From JAUIET01 sp039111475 (GTDB lineage: Bacteria > Pseudomonadota > Gammaproteobacteria > Pseudomonadales > JAUIET01): DNA of 64,000 nt. The stretch spans positions 33,168 through 97,167 of the forward strand of contig JBCCIP010000020.1 of assembly GCA_039111475.1 (NCBI GenBank), read 5' to 3'. Below are positions 30,027-38,172 of this stretch, one piece after another (position 1 is the first letter of the stretch; the number at the start of each line of letters is the position of its first letter). The notes under the pieces are model-generated. The model saw nothing but the letters and a program-made list of their open reading frames with translations, was not told the DNA's origin and did no database searches. Position numbers and translations under genes: made by a program.

Positions 30027-32165
30027 CTAAGAAACCTCTGAATAAGCATGCAATTCCATGGACGCGCGAGCGACCCCCGCCGCCTTCAGCATCCCATAGA
30101 AGCTATCAAGAAAGTGAGAGATAGAGTAATTCGCCAGCATGTAATTCTGCGCAGACTGAACAGTTTTCATTCGCGTCGTTTCACTATCCAGTATCGCTAA
30201 CAAACTCGCACACCAATCATCTGGGGTCGCGACCAATGTGCCACGATCTGTGCCAATCACTCCTCGATAAACTGAATGATTACTAGCCACTACGCTGGCA
30301 CCTACTGCGCTGTACTCCAGCCACTTGGTGCTTGACTTATAATCGTTGAATCGTATGTTGCTCAATGGGCACAAACCAACAGACCAACGCCTGCTGGCCA
30401 GAATGGAAAGAAATTGATCATATTTCCAGTCGGGCGGAATAAGCCTTACCCGATCGCCAAACCTGTCCAACTGCGGTGGCTTAGGAATCGTACCCAGTAG
30501 CTCAAACTCAGCGTCGGGGCGATGCTCGAGTACACTCACAATTCCATCAAGTGCCACAGCTAAGTCTCGCTCATGCCCAAAGCCCATGTAACCAAAGCGC
30601 ATGGGACGCGATTGATCATAGCTTTGAATAACCTGGCCCGGGCACAGTCTTTGTGCCGTATAAACAGGGGTGCTGAAACCCAGAATTTTTAGGCTGTCAC
30701 TTAACGACGCGGTCGCGGAATAAATTAAATCTGCCTTGCGCAGCTGATAGAGCAAGCGTTGCTGGCGCACAGGATCAGAATAGTATTTATGTTTTTCCTG
30801 CCCAATATCAACGGGCACGTCCAATAAATTGTCATCGAGACAGCAGACCACCCGAGCACCGAGCTCATGTGCTCGATTGAGAATACCCTGTGCATACATT
30901 CCAGTGTAGCGACAGAAAATAACCACATCCGGCTGCAACCGTGTCAACACTCTGTCTGCGTAGGTTCTAAACACCAGTTTACCCGCACCCCTGACCCTAC
31001 CCACAGCACCAATGTCTGTCTCAGTCAGTACCTCGCATTCAATCTCACCGGTATCAACCTTGTCGCGCAATGGATGAGTAAACGCCAGCTGCAAGGTAGG
31101 CATAGTTGGAGAGTTAGCGACCAACAACATTTTCAATGGCGATCGTTTTGCAGTATGGGTTGCTGCGCGCTGGGTGGCACGGTATTCGTTGGTGGCTATC
31201 TGTTTCAGAGGCATATATGCATTCTGCATGAAACGCTCAAATGCGCCATGGTCAGCGTTTGCTGCAATTGATGCTTGATAACTGCGCTGCAAACGCTCTC
31301 GTTTTCGATTAGCCAGAATCACCCGTTTATGCGGGACGTAACCAGCTTGTCGATCAATGGCCTGGTATTTTTTTCGGTCCAGCTCTGACAATGGGTCAAA
31401 TTGAGGGCCTGACATTTCATCCAGCTGTTGCAGCAACGAGGGCCTCGCGTATTCCAGCTGAATTTCCCTCTCGATACTCTCCCGGCTTATTGCGCCTTCA
31501 CGCAGCATTTCATACAGCGTGGCGAGCCATAAATGGCCGTGCCGATTGGCTGCAGAAACCCAGGGCTGAATGTGCATATCCGTGTAATGCAGATTGCAGG
31601 TAGAACTGTCCCAATGCTCCAGACTGTTCCATTCTGGCGGCACGGCGTATCCCAGCTCGTGTTCCTTGAGAATGCACAGTTCACTCATTAGTTCCTGATA
31701 AGTGTATTGGCCATCAAGCCCAGCAATAATTGTCTCGGCATTCCAGTTCAGACGTCCGCAATCAAGTACGCTAACCGCTGTTTGTTTAGGCCGTGATTTC
31801 ATTCCAAACAACGCCTTAGCACCGCCCTGCGCAACAACATCACTTTGAATTAACATCTTGTGTCCATTCATTGGAATGTCCCACAGGTCGCCAATATCGG
31901 AAAATACCAGCATGTCAGCGTCCATATAGATCGCCTTGCCTTGATGACCGTTGAGTTCTGGAATCGCGAATCGACTGAAGGAAAAACCAGTGCGCGCGAG
32001 CTGACGTTTATCTTTGGGCTCAGGCAACTCCACATGTTCAAGACTGTGAACATCGAATCGGCGTCGAGTGTGTTTTGCAATACTGTATTCCAGTACTTGC
32101 AAACCGATTCGCTGAGAGCGGTCAGTGCCTACGTAGACTTGAATCGTTGCTGTGTTCTGCCTCAT
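30027..32165 (-). CDS. Two-domain glycosyltransferase (GT8-like plus GT-B domain)
   Basis: Cytoplasmic sugar transferase of 712 residues with two catalytic-type domains. The N-terminal part (about 8-270) resembles GT8/GT-A enzymes: it starts with IQVYVGTDRSQ and has the metal-binding DxD motif in IYMDADMLVF. The C-terminal part (about 345-700) is GT-B-like. It has a LLVANSP start, an IYSATASLSDSL acceptor-side helix, and a KWLEYSAVGASVVAS segment, like the family 4 nucleotide-sugar site. It is transcribed in the same direction as the giant RTX gene and ends about 245 bp before it. It could glycosylate the secreted protein or a surface polysaccharide; the substrate is not visible from sequence. 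The start at 32165 has only a weak ribosome site. Family assignment is firm for a glycosyltransferase, moderate for the exact CAZy classes. Confidence 0.82.
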   Translation of the reverse strand: MRQNTATIQVYVGTDRSQRIGLQVLEYSIAKHTRRRFDVHSLEHVELPEPKDKRQLARTGFSFSRFAIPELNGHQGKAIYMDADMLVFSDIGDLWDIPMNGHKMLIQSDVVAQGGAKALFGMKSRPKQTAVSVLDCGRLNWNAETIIAGLDGQYTYQELMSELCILKEHELGYAVPPEWNSLEHWDSSTCNLHYTDMHIQPWVSAANRHGHLWLATLYEMLREGAISRESIEREIQLEYARPSLLQQLDEMSGPQFDPLSELDRKKYQAIDRQAGYVPHKRVILANRKRERLQRSYQASIAANADHGAFERFMQNAYMPLKQIATNEYRATQRAATHTAKRSPLKMLLVANSPTMPTLQLAFTHPLRDKVDTGEIECEVLTETDIGAVGRVRGAGKLVFRTYADRVLTRLQPDVVIFCRYTGMYAQGILNRAHELGARVVCCLDDNLLDVPVDIGQEKHKYYSDPVRQQRLLYQLRKADLIYSATASLSDSLKILGFSTPVYTAQRLCPGQVIQSYDQSRPMRFGYMGFGHERDLAVALDGIVSVLEHRPDAEFELLGTIPKPPQLDRFGDRVRLIPPDWKYDQFLSILASRRWSVGLCPLSNIRFNDYKSSTKWLEYSAVGASVVASNHSVYRGVIGTDRGTLVATPDDWCASLLAILDSETTRMKTVQSAQNYMLANYSISHFLDSFYGMLKAAGVARASMELHAYSEVS

Positions 32166-32368
32166 CCGTGCCCGCTATAACCCACAGTAAAACAGCGCCA
32201 TGCAAACCATATATGGGCGGGCAGCTGCATTAATGTAATGAGATTACGGCGTCCTTGCTGTATTTATGGTCTAATTTTATGTGCGCGACCCTCTCAGTGT
32301 AGCCCAATAATTTGCAAAGCTTCCAACGGGTGGTATTAATTCTGTGCAAAGCCTGGTCAGAAACAGCA

Positions 32369-32388
32369 ACTCCTACTCTCAAAGGAGT
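32369..32388 (-). terminator. Possible weak terminator at the end of the selenium operon
   Basis: Inverted repeat ACTCCT (32369-32374) and AGGAGT (32383-32388) spans the selD stop codon. On the minus strand it is followed by a U-enriched but broken TTGCTGTTTCTG. It is weak, and the only terminator-like signal between selD and the glycosyltransferase gene. The rest of the 213-bp gap shows nothing I can name. Confidence 0.3.
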
Positions 32389-34574
32389 CGAATACTGGGT
32401 TCGTTCTCAATGCGATCTACGATAACACCAATACGCCGAATAAGCGCACCCGCATCCAGTAGGGCTTTTTCTGCATCCCGAGATAAAATTATCAACATGC
32501 CTCCATTAGTCTGTGGGTCCAGCAGTAAATCTCTTTTCACGTGGGATACAGATTGCGAAATTTCACAGCTGTTAAGATAGTGTAATAGCTCCGGAAACAA
32601 GCTCGAATGATAACCCTCCGCAATTAAGCGCTCGGCACCTGCTAATGCCGGGATTGCCACCACATCCAGCTCCGCGGCAAAACCTTCAGCGGGCAGCATT
32701 TCCAGCAAGTGTCCGATGAGTCCAAAGCCGCTTATGTCAGTTACCGCGCTTGGTGAAATTGCTTTCAAGCGTTGCCACAAGTCTCTATTACTCGTCAGCA
32801 TGCTGTTCAGGGTTGAATCTAGCTCACTCACTTTTGCAGCAGACTGCATGTCGGCGGCTAACACTACTCCGGTGCCCAAGGACTTACTCATAACGATTAC
32901 GTCGTCATGATGCGCTCCATACTTGGACCAGCGATTATGCAAAACCATTTCGCCATTCACAACCACACCAAGATGGTCTTCTACGCCTTCCGAGCTATGA
33001 CCGCCAGCCAACGCGGCGTCATGCATTTTCAAGGCATCACTAACACCTTGCATCATTCTCAGGTGGTCGCGTTGTTGCAAGCGAGAATGTGAGAACTTCA
33101 AATTTGTCCATACTTGCGCATATTTAGGCGTCGCCCCCATTGCATACAAGTCATTCATGGCATGATGAACGGCGATCTTGGCAAACAGATAGTGATCTTC
33201 GGTAAAACTACGAAATCCATCAATACTTTGCACCATCACCCTATCGTTTGAAGGCTGCCACACTGCGGCGTCTTCAATAGTGTGCAAGGCGGGATGTAAG
33301 TTCGCGCTGTCAGTGGCTGGCAGCTTGGCAAGGTTCTCATAGAGTCCGGCAGGTCCTAACTTGCTTCCGCATCCAGCACAGTGCATTTTATTGTCAGCAC
33401 CCTCAGTACCAGACAATTGTGAATCAGAACTCATTGCAACACTACCCGACAATTCACTGAACTGTCGCATAAAGGCTATGTCTATCGCACGCTTCCAGCG
33501 CCAGACCCATCGGCCTGATAACGTCAGACCGTTTCGACAGGCAATTGCGTGTTTATCACCTAGCGTAATCAGTCTCAGGAATTCCGATTGAAGTCGTACT
33601 TTCTTAAGCGATTCTTCGGAAAAATACCGCCTTAGGTTTTCTGCCAAAAAGGGCGCCTGTCTAACCGCATAAACACCTGCTTTTGGCTTGGGCTGATTAA
33701 TCAAACAAGCGATGTCACCGGCAGCGAATACATTTTTGTGAGAGACGCTTTGTAGGTAATCGTTTACCTTAATAAAGCCATTGTTGTCACAGGTCAGGCC
33801 GCTCTGTGATGGCCAGTCTGCGGCAACGGCATCGGTGCTTAAAAACACCTTCTCCATGGCTAGAAAATCGCCGTTAGTTGACCAAACCCCTTCTGTACTT
33901 ACTTTGTGCAGAGTGAAATTTGGGTGTTGCTGAACATTCAACAGAGCAAGTTGCTTAGCCATTAGCTTCACCGCTCTTGCCGGCGCGCCTGGCATCACAT
34001 GCGCGCTGTTATACAGCAAGTGCAAATGGCAGTTATCTAGATCACGCAATCTATGCGCCAGCGCCAGACATAGCTCTGTGCCGCCAACACCCGCACCAAC
34101 CACTGCAATATTCTGCGGGGTGGATCGCATACTCAGCTGTTTTTCCAGCTCTGTCCATTGTCTATGGAACTCGGCAATCGGTTTCACTCCGGTTGCGAAT
34201 TCAAAGCCTTCGATAGTGTCAAATGACGGACAGGAACCTGTATCTAGTGACAAACAGTCATAGGATACAGGTGCGTGGTTTTCTATGTAAATTTCGCGCA
34301 ATTCTAGTTCAAGTTTAATCACACGGCCTTTTACAAATCGAATACCCGCCGCTCTGCACAAGGAATTCAAGTCAATCAGCGTGTCTTCTTTCTCGAAATG
34401 ACCGGCAACGTAACCTGGCAACATGCCTGAATAAGGCGTGTCGCCTTGCTCGGATACCAGAGTAATACGCACCTGCGGTATTGCGTTCATGGCAAATGCT
34501 TTTATGGCCAACACATGAGCGTGACCGCCACCAACCAACACCAAATCGTGTTTATAGAAAGGTGCGCTTTGCAT
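32379..34574 (-). CDS. selD: NADH dehydrogenase-like/selenide, water dikinase fusion (SelD)
   Basis: Fusion of a pyridine-nucleotide-disulfide oxidoreductase with SelD, which makes selenophosphate from selenide and ATP. The N-terminal half (about 1-380) has a FAD-binding DLVLVGGGHAHV motif, a second nucleotide motif NIAVVGAGVGGTEL and the FAAGDIA segment typical of NDH-2-like enzymes. The SelD half starts near residue 395. Its AGCGSKL motif places Cys402 at the catalytic position (E. coli Cys17), while the next E. coli cysteine is Ser404. I chose the ATG at 34574 because it shares its A with the selU stop (TAATG) and has GAGG upstream. An ATG at 34622 would extend 16 residues into selU. Such fusions are known in selenium-using bacteria. 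The oxidoreductase may supply reduced selenium, but that is inference. It is last in the four-gene operon. Confidence 0.93.
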   Translation of the reverse strand: MQSAPFYKHDLVLVGGGHAHVLAIKAFAMNAIPQVRITLVSEQGDTPYSGMLPGYVAGHFEKEDTLIDLNSLCRAAGIRFVKGRVIKLELELREIYIENHAPVSYDCLSLDTGSCPSFDTIEGFEFATGVKPIAEFHRQWTELEKQLSMRSTPQNIAVVGAGVGGTELCLALAHRLRDLDNCHLHLLYNSAHVMPGAPARAVKLMAKQLALLNVQQHPNFTLHKVSTEGVWSTNGDFLAMEKVFLSTDAVAADWPSQSGLTCDNNGFIKVNDYLQSVSHKNVFAAGDIACLINQPKPKAGVYAVRQAPFLAENLRRYFSEESLKKVRLQSEFLRLITLGDKHAIACRNGLTLSGRWVWRWKRAIDIAFMRQFSELSGSVAMSSDSQLSGTEGADNKMHCAGCGSKLGPAGLYENLAKLPATDSANLHPALHTIEDAAVWQPSNDRVMVQSIDGFRSFTEDHYLFAKIAVHHAMNDLYAMGATPKYAQVWTNLKFSHSRLQQRDHLRMMQGVSDALKMHDAALAGGHSSEGVEDHLGVVVNGEMVLHNRWSKYGAHHDDVIVMSKSLGTGVVLAADMQSAAKVSELDSTLNSMLTSNRDLWQRLKAISPSAVTDISGFGLIGHLLEMLPAEGFAAELDVVAIPALAGAERLIAEGYHSSLFPELLHYLNSCEISQSVSHVKRDLLLDPQTNGGMLIILSRDAEKALLDAGALIRRIGVIVDRIENEPSIRLL

Positions 34575-35725
34575 TAAGGAACCTCTGAACCAGTATGCAA
34601 TATCTGTGAACTCCAGTCGCACTGGTACTCATTCAACCATTGTAAGAGGTCTTGGTGTTCGCCCGTGAACACTACTCTTTCCTGTTGCTGACTCAGTTGA
34701 TAGTCATACATTTTGTCATAATATTCAGTGAGCAGCTGCTTAAAGATCACGTCAAAGCCGCTCCAATCCTGTTGAGACCGAAGTAGCTGTATCGCCTCGG
34801 GGAGCAGCCTGGAAAGTTGCTGATGCCGGGCGCCACCGAGGCGTTTTCTAATTCGGTCAAACGATGATTGAATCGATTTGTGCAGCTTATCCCATGCGCC
34901 GTCCGGTGTAGGCTGCTCTTTCAAAAAAAAATCCAGCGCAAACTGTATGTAGTCACGCCGCAGACGCTGCAATCGATCGTATGAACTCGCCAGTAATCGC
35001 ACTTGAGGTGCCTGATTCATTGCTGCTTGCAAGGGTGCAGGCAAATTCAAGCGGCCAATCAGTCTCGACTCGGCTTCGATCAGAATAGGTCCCGGCCCTG
35101 CCGCATCTTTCTGTATCCAGTCAATAATCATCGCATTTTCGAAATCAATCTGGCTAGGTTGCGAATCAGGCATAGCCCCAAATGCGCTGCCTCTATGATT
35201 GGCGTGCCCTTCCAGGTCAATGCTACGCCCATAATCCAGCAAGAAATCTGTCTTGCCAACGGCCGTAGCCCCTGCAACAACTAACAAACGACTGCTTTCT
35301 GACAGACGCTGCAATTCGCCTAGCAGAAATCGCCTCATTGATTTGTAACCGCCTTCAATCAATGGGTAGTTTACGCCTGCTTCCATTAACCACTGCTGGG
35401 CAGTACGAGAACGCAGACCACCTCGGTAGCAATACAGATAGCCATCCGGATAACGCCGAGCGTGCAGAAGCCAAGCGCCCATGCGCTGCGCACGAACATC
35501 CGGCGAAGCTAATTCCAGACCGCGTGCGATGGCAGCCTCTTGGCCACTGAGCGCAAACACGCAACCGATATCGTGGCGTTGCGCATCATCAAGAATCGGA
35601 AGATTAATTGCATTAGGAAATGCACCTTCTGCAAACTCGACAGGTGCGCGAACGTCCATCAGCGGCTTATTGTTTACGAATAAATGTCGGAAGTCGTCGG
35701 CGCTGATAATGGCCATGCCTGACAT
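34574..35725 (-). CDS. selU: tRNA 2-selenouridine synthase (MnmH/SelU)
   Basis: Replaces sulfur by selenium in 2-thiouridine at the wobble position of certain tRNAs, using selenophosphate from SelD. The N-terminal rhodanese domain (about 1-125) has LMDVRAPVEFAEGAFPNAIN and the active cysteine in YCYRGGLRS (near residue 98). The C-terminal P-loop domain has GATAVGKT (near residue 150). At 383 residues it is close to E. coli SelU. The ATG at 35725 follows the previous stop by one base; an in-frame ATG at 35716 is also possible. The stop overlaps the selD start, so coupled translation is likely. Together with selD it shows that the organism uses selenium at least for tRNA modification; no selA or selB lies in the window. 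Confidence 0.95.
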   Translation of the reverse strand: MSGMAIISADDFRHLFVNNKPLMDVRAPVEFAEGAFPNAINLPILDDAQRHDIGCVFALSGQEAAIARGLELASPDVRAQRMGAWLLHARRYPDGYLYCYRGGLRSRTAQQWLMEAGVNYPLIEGGYKSMRRFLLGELQRLSESSRLLVVAGATAVGKTDFLLDYGRSIDLEGHANHRGSAFGAMPDSQPSQIDFENAMIIDWIQKDAAGPGPILIEAESRLIGRLNLPAPLQAAMNQAPQVRLLASSYDRLQRLRRDYIQFALDFFLKEQPTPDGAWDKLHKSIQSSFDRIRKRLGGARHQQLSRLLPEAIQLLRSQQDWSGFDVIFKQLLTEYYDKMYDYQLSQQQERVVFTGEHQDLLQWLNEYQCDWSSQILHTGSEVP

Positions 35726-35726
35726 G

Positions 35727-36245
35727 TTATTCGGGCACGCTCATTGGTATCAGTGGCAATTCATGCTCGGGCATGCCACCAAAAGCAACTGCGCAGCGCG
35801 AGAAAGTATTGAATAGCAGCAGGGCAACTGACATGTGTGCGAGTTCAGCGTCGCTGAATTCTTCTCGCAGCTGCTTCTCTAATTCCTCGCTAATGCGCTC
35901 CGGCGACTTTAGATAACATTCGCAAAAAGTGAGTATCAGTTTTTCTCGCTCACTCAAATCGCTGACCGCGTAGTGCTCATCAATTTGTTCGATCTTCTGT
36001 TCGGTCAAACCGGCCTCGGTTGCTATGTCATATCGTACGGCTTTGCAGAACACGCAACCTACTTCCCTGGCATTGCACAGTCGAATCATTTCAAGTTCTG
36101 CAGGGTTTAGAGGGCCATCATTCCACACGGCAGCGTTAAGTCTCAAATAAGGCTCTACGACTTCAGGTACCAAGCCAAGTGCTGAGTCCCGTACCACGTC
36201 ACCGGTTTTGTTTGCAGGCGTGGTGGTGATACGCGGTGCAGTCAT
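35727..36245 (-). CDS. AhpD-like/carboxymuconolactone decarboxylase-family protein with CxxC
   Basis: About 172 residues of the helical AhpD/CMD fold. It carries the family's redox motif in CNAREVGCVFCKAVRYDIA, with Cys-Val-Phe-Cys followed by a helix; AhpD usually has a His a few residues later, here the line reads KAVRYD. Members act as thiol peroxidases or as decarboxylases, depending on subgroup. I prefer the ATG at 36245, which overlaps the previous stop as ATGA, over an upstream start at 36272. It is second in the selenium operon, one base before selU. A role in handling reactive thiol or selenium species is a hypothesis from context only. Confidence 0.8.
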   Translation of the reverse strand: MTAPRITTTPANKTGDVVRDSALGLVPEVVEPYLRLNAAVWNDGPLNPAELEMIRLCNAREVGCVFCKAVRYDIATEAGLTEQKIEQIDEHYAVSDLSEREKLILTFCECYLKSPERISEELEKQLREEFSDAELAHMSVALLLFNTFSRCAVAFGGMPEHELPLIPMSVPE

Positions 36246-36733
36246 TGTGCGTGTTCCGCTTGTTCCGAACACTCAGCCAAACCCCAAAGCGTAGCAAGTC
36301 GAGTTTCCGCGTAGAACACACCTAAGGCTTGAACCAGCGCGACCAGACCCGGCTCTCCTACGGTCTGCTTCACGGCGTCAGATTGCGCATCAGTGATTGC
36401 GTGCACGTCCATAGCATACACTTCTGTGAATGCCAGGCAGGCCTTCTCAAGTAGTGTGAATTGCTCGTGATCAGGCCAATGAGCAACCGCTTTTGCCAAC
36501 TCTTCAAATTCTACGCTGGTATTGTTATCGACTTTGGCGCGATGCAATTGCGCCATTCGTATTTTGCACAGCGGCAGCACACTGGGCGGAAGCTGTGGCA
36601 GTCCGCTAAAGCTTCGCTGAAAATCAGTGAGCAGGGGGCTCAATTCTGAGTGCTGCGCCAGCCATTTGCTGATTCCGCTCATCGCTTGATTTTCAGTCAC
36701 TGTTGTATTGTCACAGATATAACCATGCAGCAT
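36242..36733 (-). CDS. AhpD-like/CMD-family protein lacking the CxxC pair
   Basis: 163-residue helical protein related in layout to the next gene: SELSPLLTDFQRSFSGLPQLPP start, then PLCKIRMAQLHRAKVDNN where AhpD proteins have their active-site helix, then a LLEKACLAFTEVYAMD helix. It has one cysteine in the active-site region but no CxxC, so it may be the non-catalytic partner of the following gene. AGGA lies nine bases before the ATG at 36733. It is the first gene of the selenium operon and overlaps the second by 4 bp. The family call is moderate; I would accept 'hypothetical, CMD-like'. Confidence 0.68.
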   Translation of the reverse strand: MLHGYICDNTTVTENQAMSGISKWLAQHSELSPLLTDFQRSFSGLPQLPPSVLPLCKIRMAQLHRAKVDNNTSVEFEELAKAVAHWPDHEQFTLLEKACLAFTEVYAMDVHAITDAQSDAVKQTVGEPGLVALVQALGVFYAETRLATLWGLAECSEQAEHAQ

Positions 36734-36740
36734 TATAGGG

Positions 36741-36765
36741 ATTCCTAAACATCATTTGTAGGAAT
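36741..36765. promoter_or_regulatory. Dyad in the divergent region between the selenium operon and cydAB
   Basis: ATTCCTA (36741-36747) and TAGGAAT (36759-36765) are a perfect 7-bp inverted repeat with an 11-bp centre that is itself partly symmetric (10 of 12 positions pair). It lies 8 bp before the selenium operon start and 55 bp before cydA, overlapping the ribosome site of the former. It is a candidate binding site for a regulator acting on both directions. I see no strong -10 box for either side. Confidence 0.4.
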
Positions 36766-36819
36766 GGTGAAGTCGTGCCAATATCTTTGGGAGCCGCAAG
36801 GAACTGATAGAGGCACCCT

Positions 36820-38172
36820 ATGGCTGAACTAGACCCGCTTTTGCTGTCGCGACTGCAGTTCGCACTGAACATCAGCTTTCACATCCTGTTTCCCAGCTTG
36901 TCGATAGGCTTGGGTTGGCTACTCTTTTATTTCCGAGTGCGCAATACTATCAGCGGTGATCAGGCCTGGGCATATGCTTACCATTTTTGGGTGAAGGTAT
37001 TTGCATTGACGTTTGCGCTGGGTGTGGTCTCAGGCATTGTCATGAGCTTTCAATTCGGCACTAACTGGCCAGGGTTTATGGAGCGCGCCGGGAATATCGC
37101 CGGCCCACTGCTGGGCTATGAGGTATTGACCGCTTTTTTCCTGGAAGCCAGTTTCCTGGGTATCATGTTGTTTGGTAAAAACCGTGTGTCGAATCGCGTG
37201 CATTTGGTCGCGAGTTTTTTCGTGGCATTTGGTACAACCTTGTCCGCATTCTGGATTCTGGCACTTAACTCCTGGATGCAAACGCCTACTGGTTATCGCA
37301 TTGAGAATGGTCAGTTCTTTCCTGAAAGCTGGCTGGAGATAATATTTAACCCAACGTTTCCCTATATGTTCACCCATATGATGAACGCTTCCTTTTTAAC
37401 CGCTGCTTTTTTCGTTTGTGGCATCAGTGCCTTGCGCATTCGCAATGGTCTGGATGGACCGGCCACTCGAAGAATACTTCGCTCTGTTGTCTGCATTGCT
37501 GCAGTACTCGCACCATTACAGGTTCTGATTGGCGACTTTTATGGCTTGCACGTCAGCAAGACTCAACCAGCGAAAGTTGCAGCACTGGAGGCCGTTTGGG
37601 AAACCACCCGAGGTGCCAATCTAACTTTGTTCGGCTGGCCAGACGAGACTCTTAAGGAAACCAAATATAGCGTAGAAGTTCCAAAGCTTGGCAGTTTAAT
37701 ATTAACGCATGACCTTAATGGAGAAGTACGAGGCCTCAACGAATTTGAAAACGCGCATCCTCCCGTAGCGCCTGTATTTTTCGCGTTCCGAGTAATGGTC
37801 GGTATTGGCGCACTGATGATAATTACGGCCTGGCTGGGCGTTTGGCAAACCCGTAGCGGCCGCGAGCCCAGTGCTTGGGGACTGCGATTTATGTCGTGGA
37901 TGACATTCTCAGGCTGGATTGCAACCCTCGCGGGCTGGTACGTGACCGAGATAGGTCGCCAACCATTTATTATCTATGGTCAGTTGCGTGTGGCCGATAT
38001 TGTCGCAGACCATGGCCAAGGCACATTGTTAGGCTCCTTATTGGCTTACGCAGTGGTCTATTCTGTGCTGCTTATCGCGTACATCGGAACCATTCGCTTT
38101 ATGGCCAGTAAGCCAGCGGCTTCGCTGGCGATGCAGGCGCGGTGGACTCGAACTGGAGAATCTCATGGCTGA
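36820..38172 (+). CDS. cydA: Cytochrome bd ubiquinol oxidase subunit I (CioA/short Q-loop type)
   Basis: Membrane subunit (450 residues) that oxidises ubiquinol and holds the hemes of the bd oxidase. It begins RLQFALNISFHILFP, where His21 is the family's N-terminal heme ligand. Conserved segments include WVKVFALTFALGVVSGI, LLGYEVLTAFFLEASFLGIM, LNSWMQTPTGY and IGRQPFIIYGQLR (the GRQPW-type motif). The loop after the LNSWMQTP segment is short, as in cyanide-insensitive CioA. GAGG lies seven bases before the ATG. It overlaps cydB by 8 bp. It serves aerobic respiration at low oxygen or under sulfide and cyanide stress. The subtype call rests on loop length. Confidence 0.95.
   Translation: MAELDPLLLSRLQFALNISFHILFPSLSIGLGWLLFYFRVRNTISGDQAWAYAYHFWVKVFALTFALGVVSGIVMSFQFGTNWPGFMERAGNIAGPLLGYEVLTAFFLEASFLGIMLFGKNRVSNRVHLVASFFVAFGTTLSAFWILALNSWMQTPTGYRIENGQFFPESWLEIIFNPTFPYMFTHMMNASFLTAAFFVCGISALRIRNGLDGPATRRILRSVVCIAAVLAPLQVLIGDFYGLHVSKTQPAKVAALEAVWETTRGANLTLFGWPDETLKETKYSVEVPKLGSLILTHDLNGEVRGLNEFENAHPPVAPVFFAFRVMVGIGALMIITAWLGVWQTRSGREPSAWGLRFMSWMTFSGWIATLAGWYVTEIGRQPFIIYGQLRVADIVADHGQGTLLGSLLAYAVVYSVLLIAYIGTIRFMASKPAASLAMQARWTRTGESHG

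Noticed and set aside
32379..34574. Selenocysteine codon (in-frame TGA) in the SelD half
   Set aside because: The catalytic position is a normal cysteine and the frame has no internal stop.
34574..34622. Upstream start of the selD fusion at 34622
   Set aside because: It would overlap selU by 49 bp and has no ribosome site, while the ATG at 34574 has GAGG and a TAATG junction.
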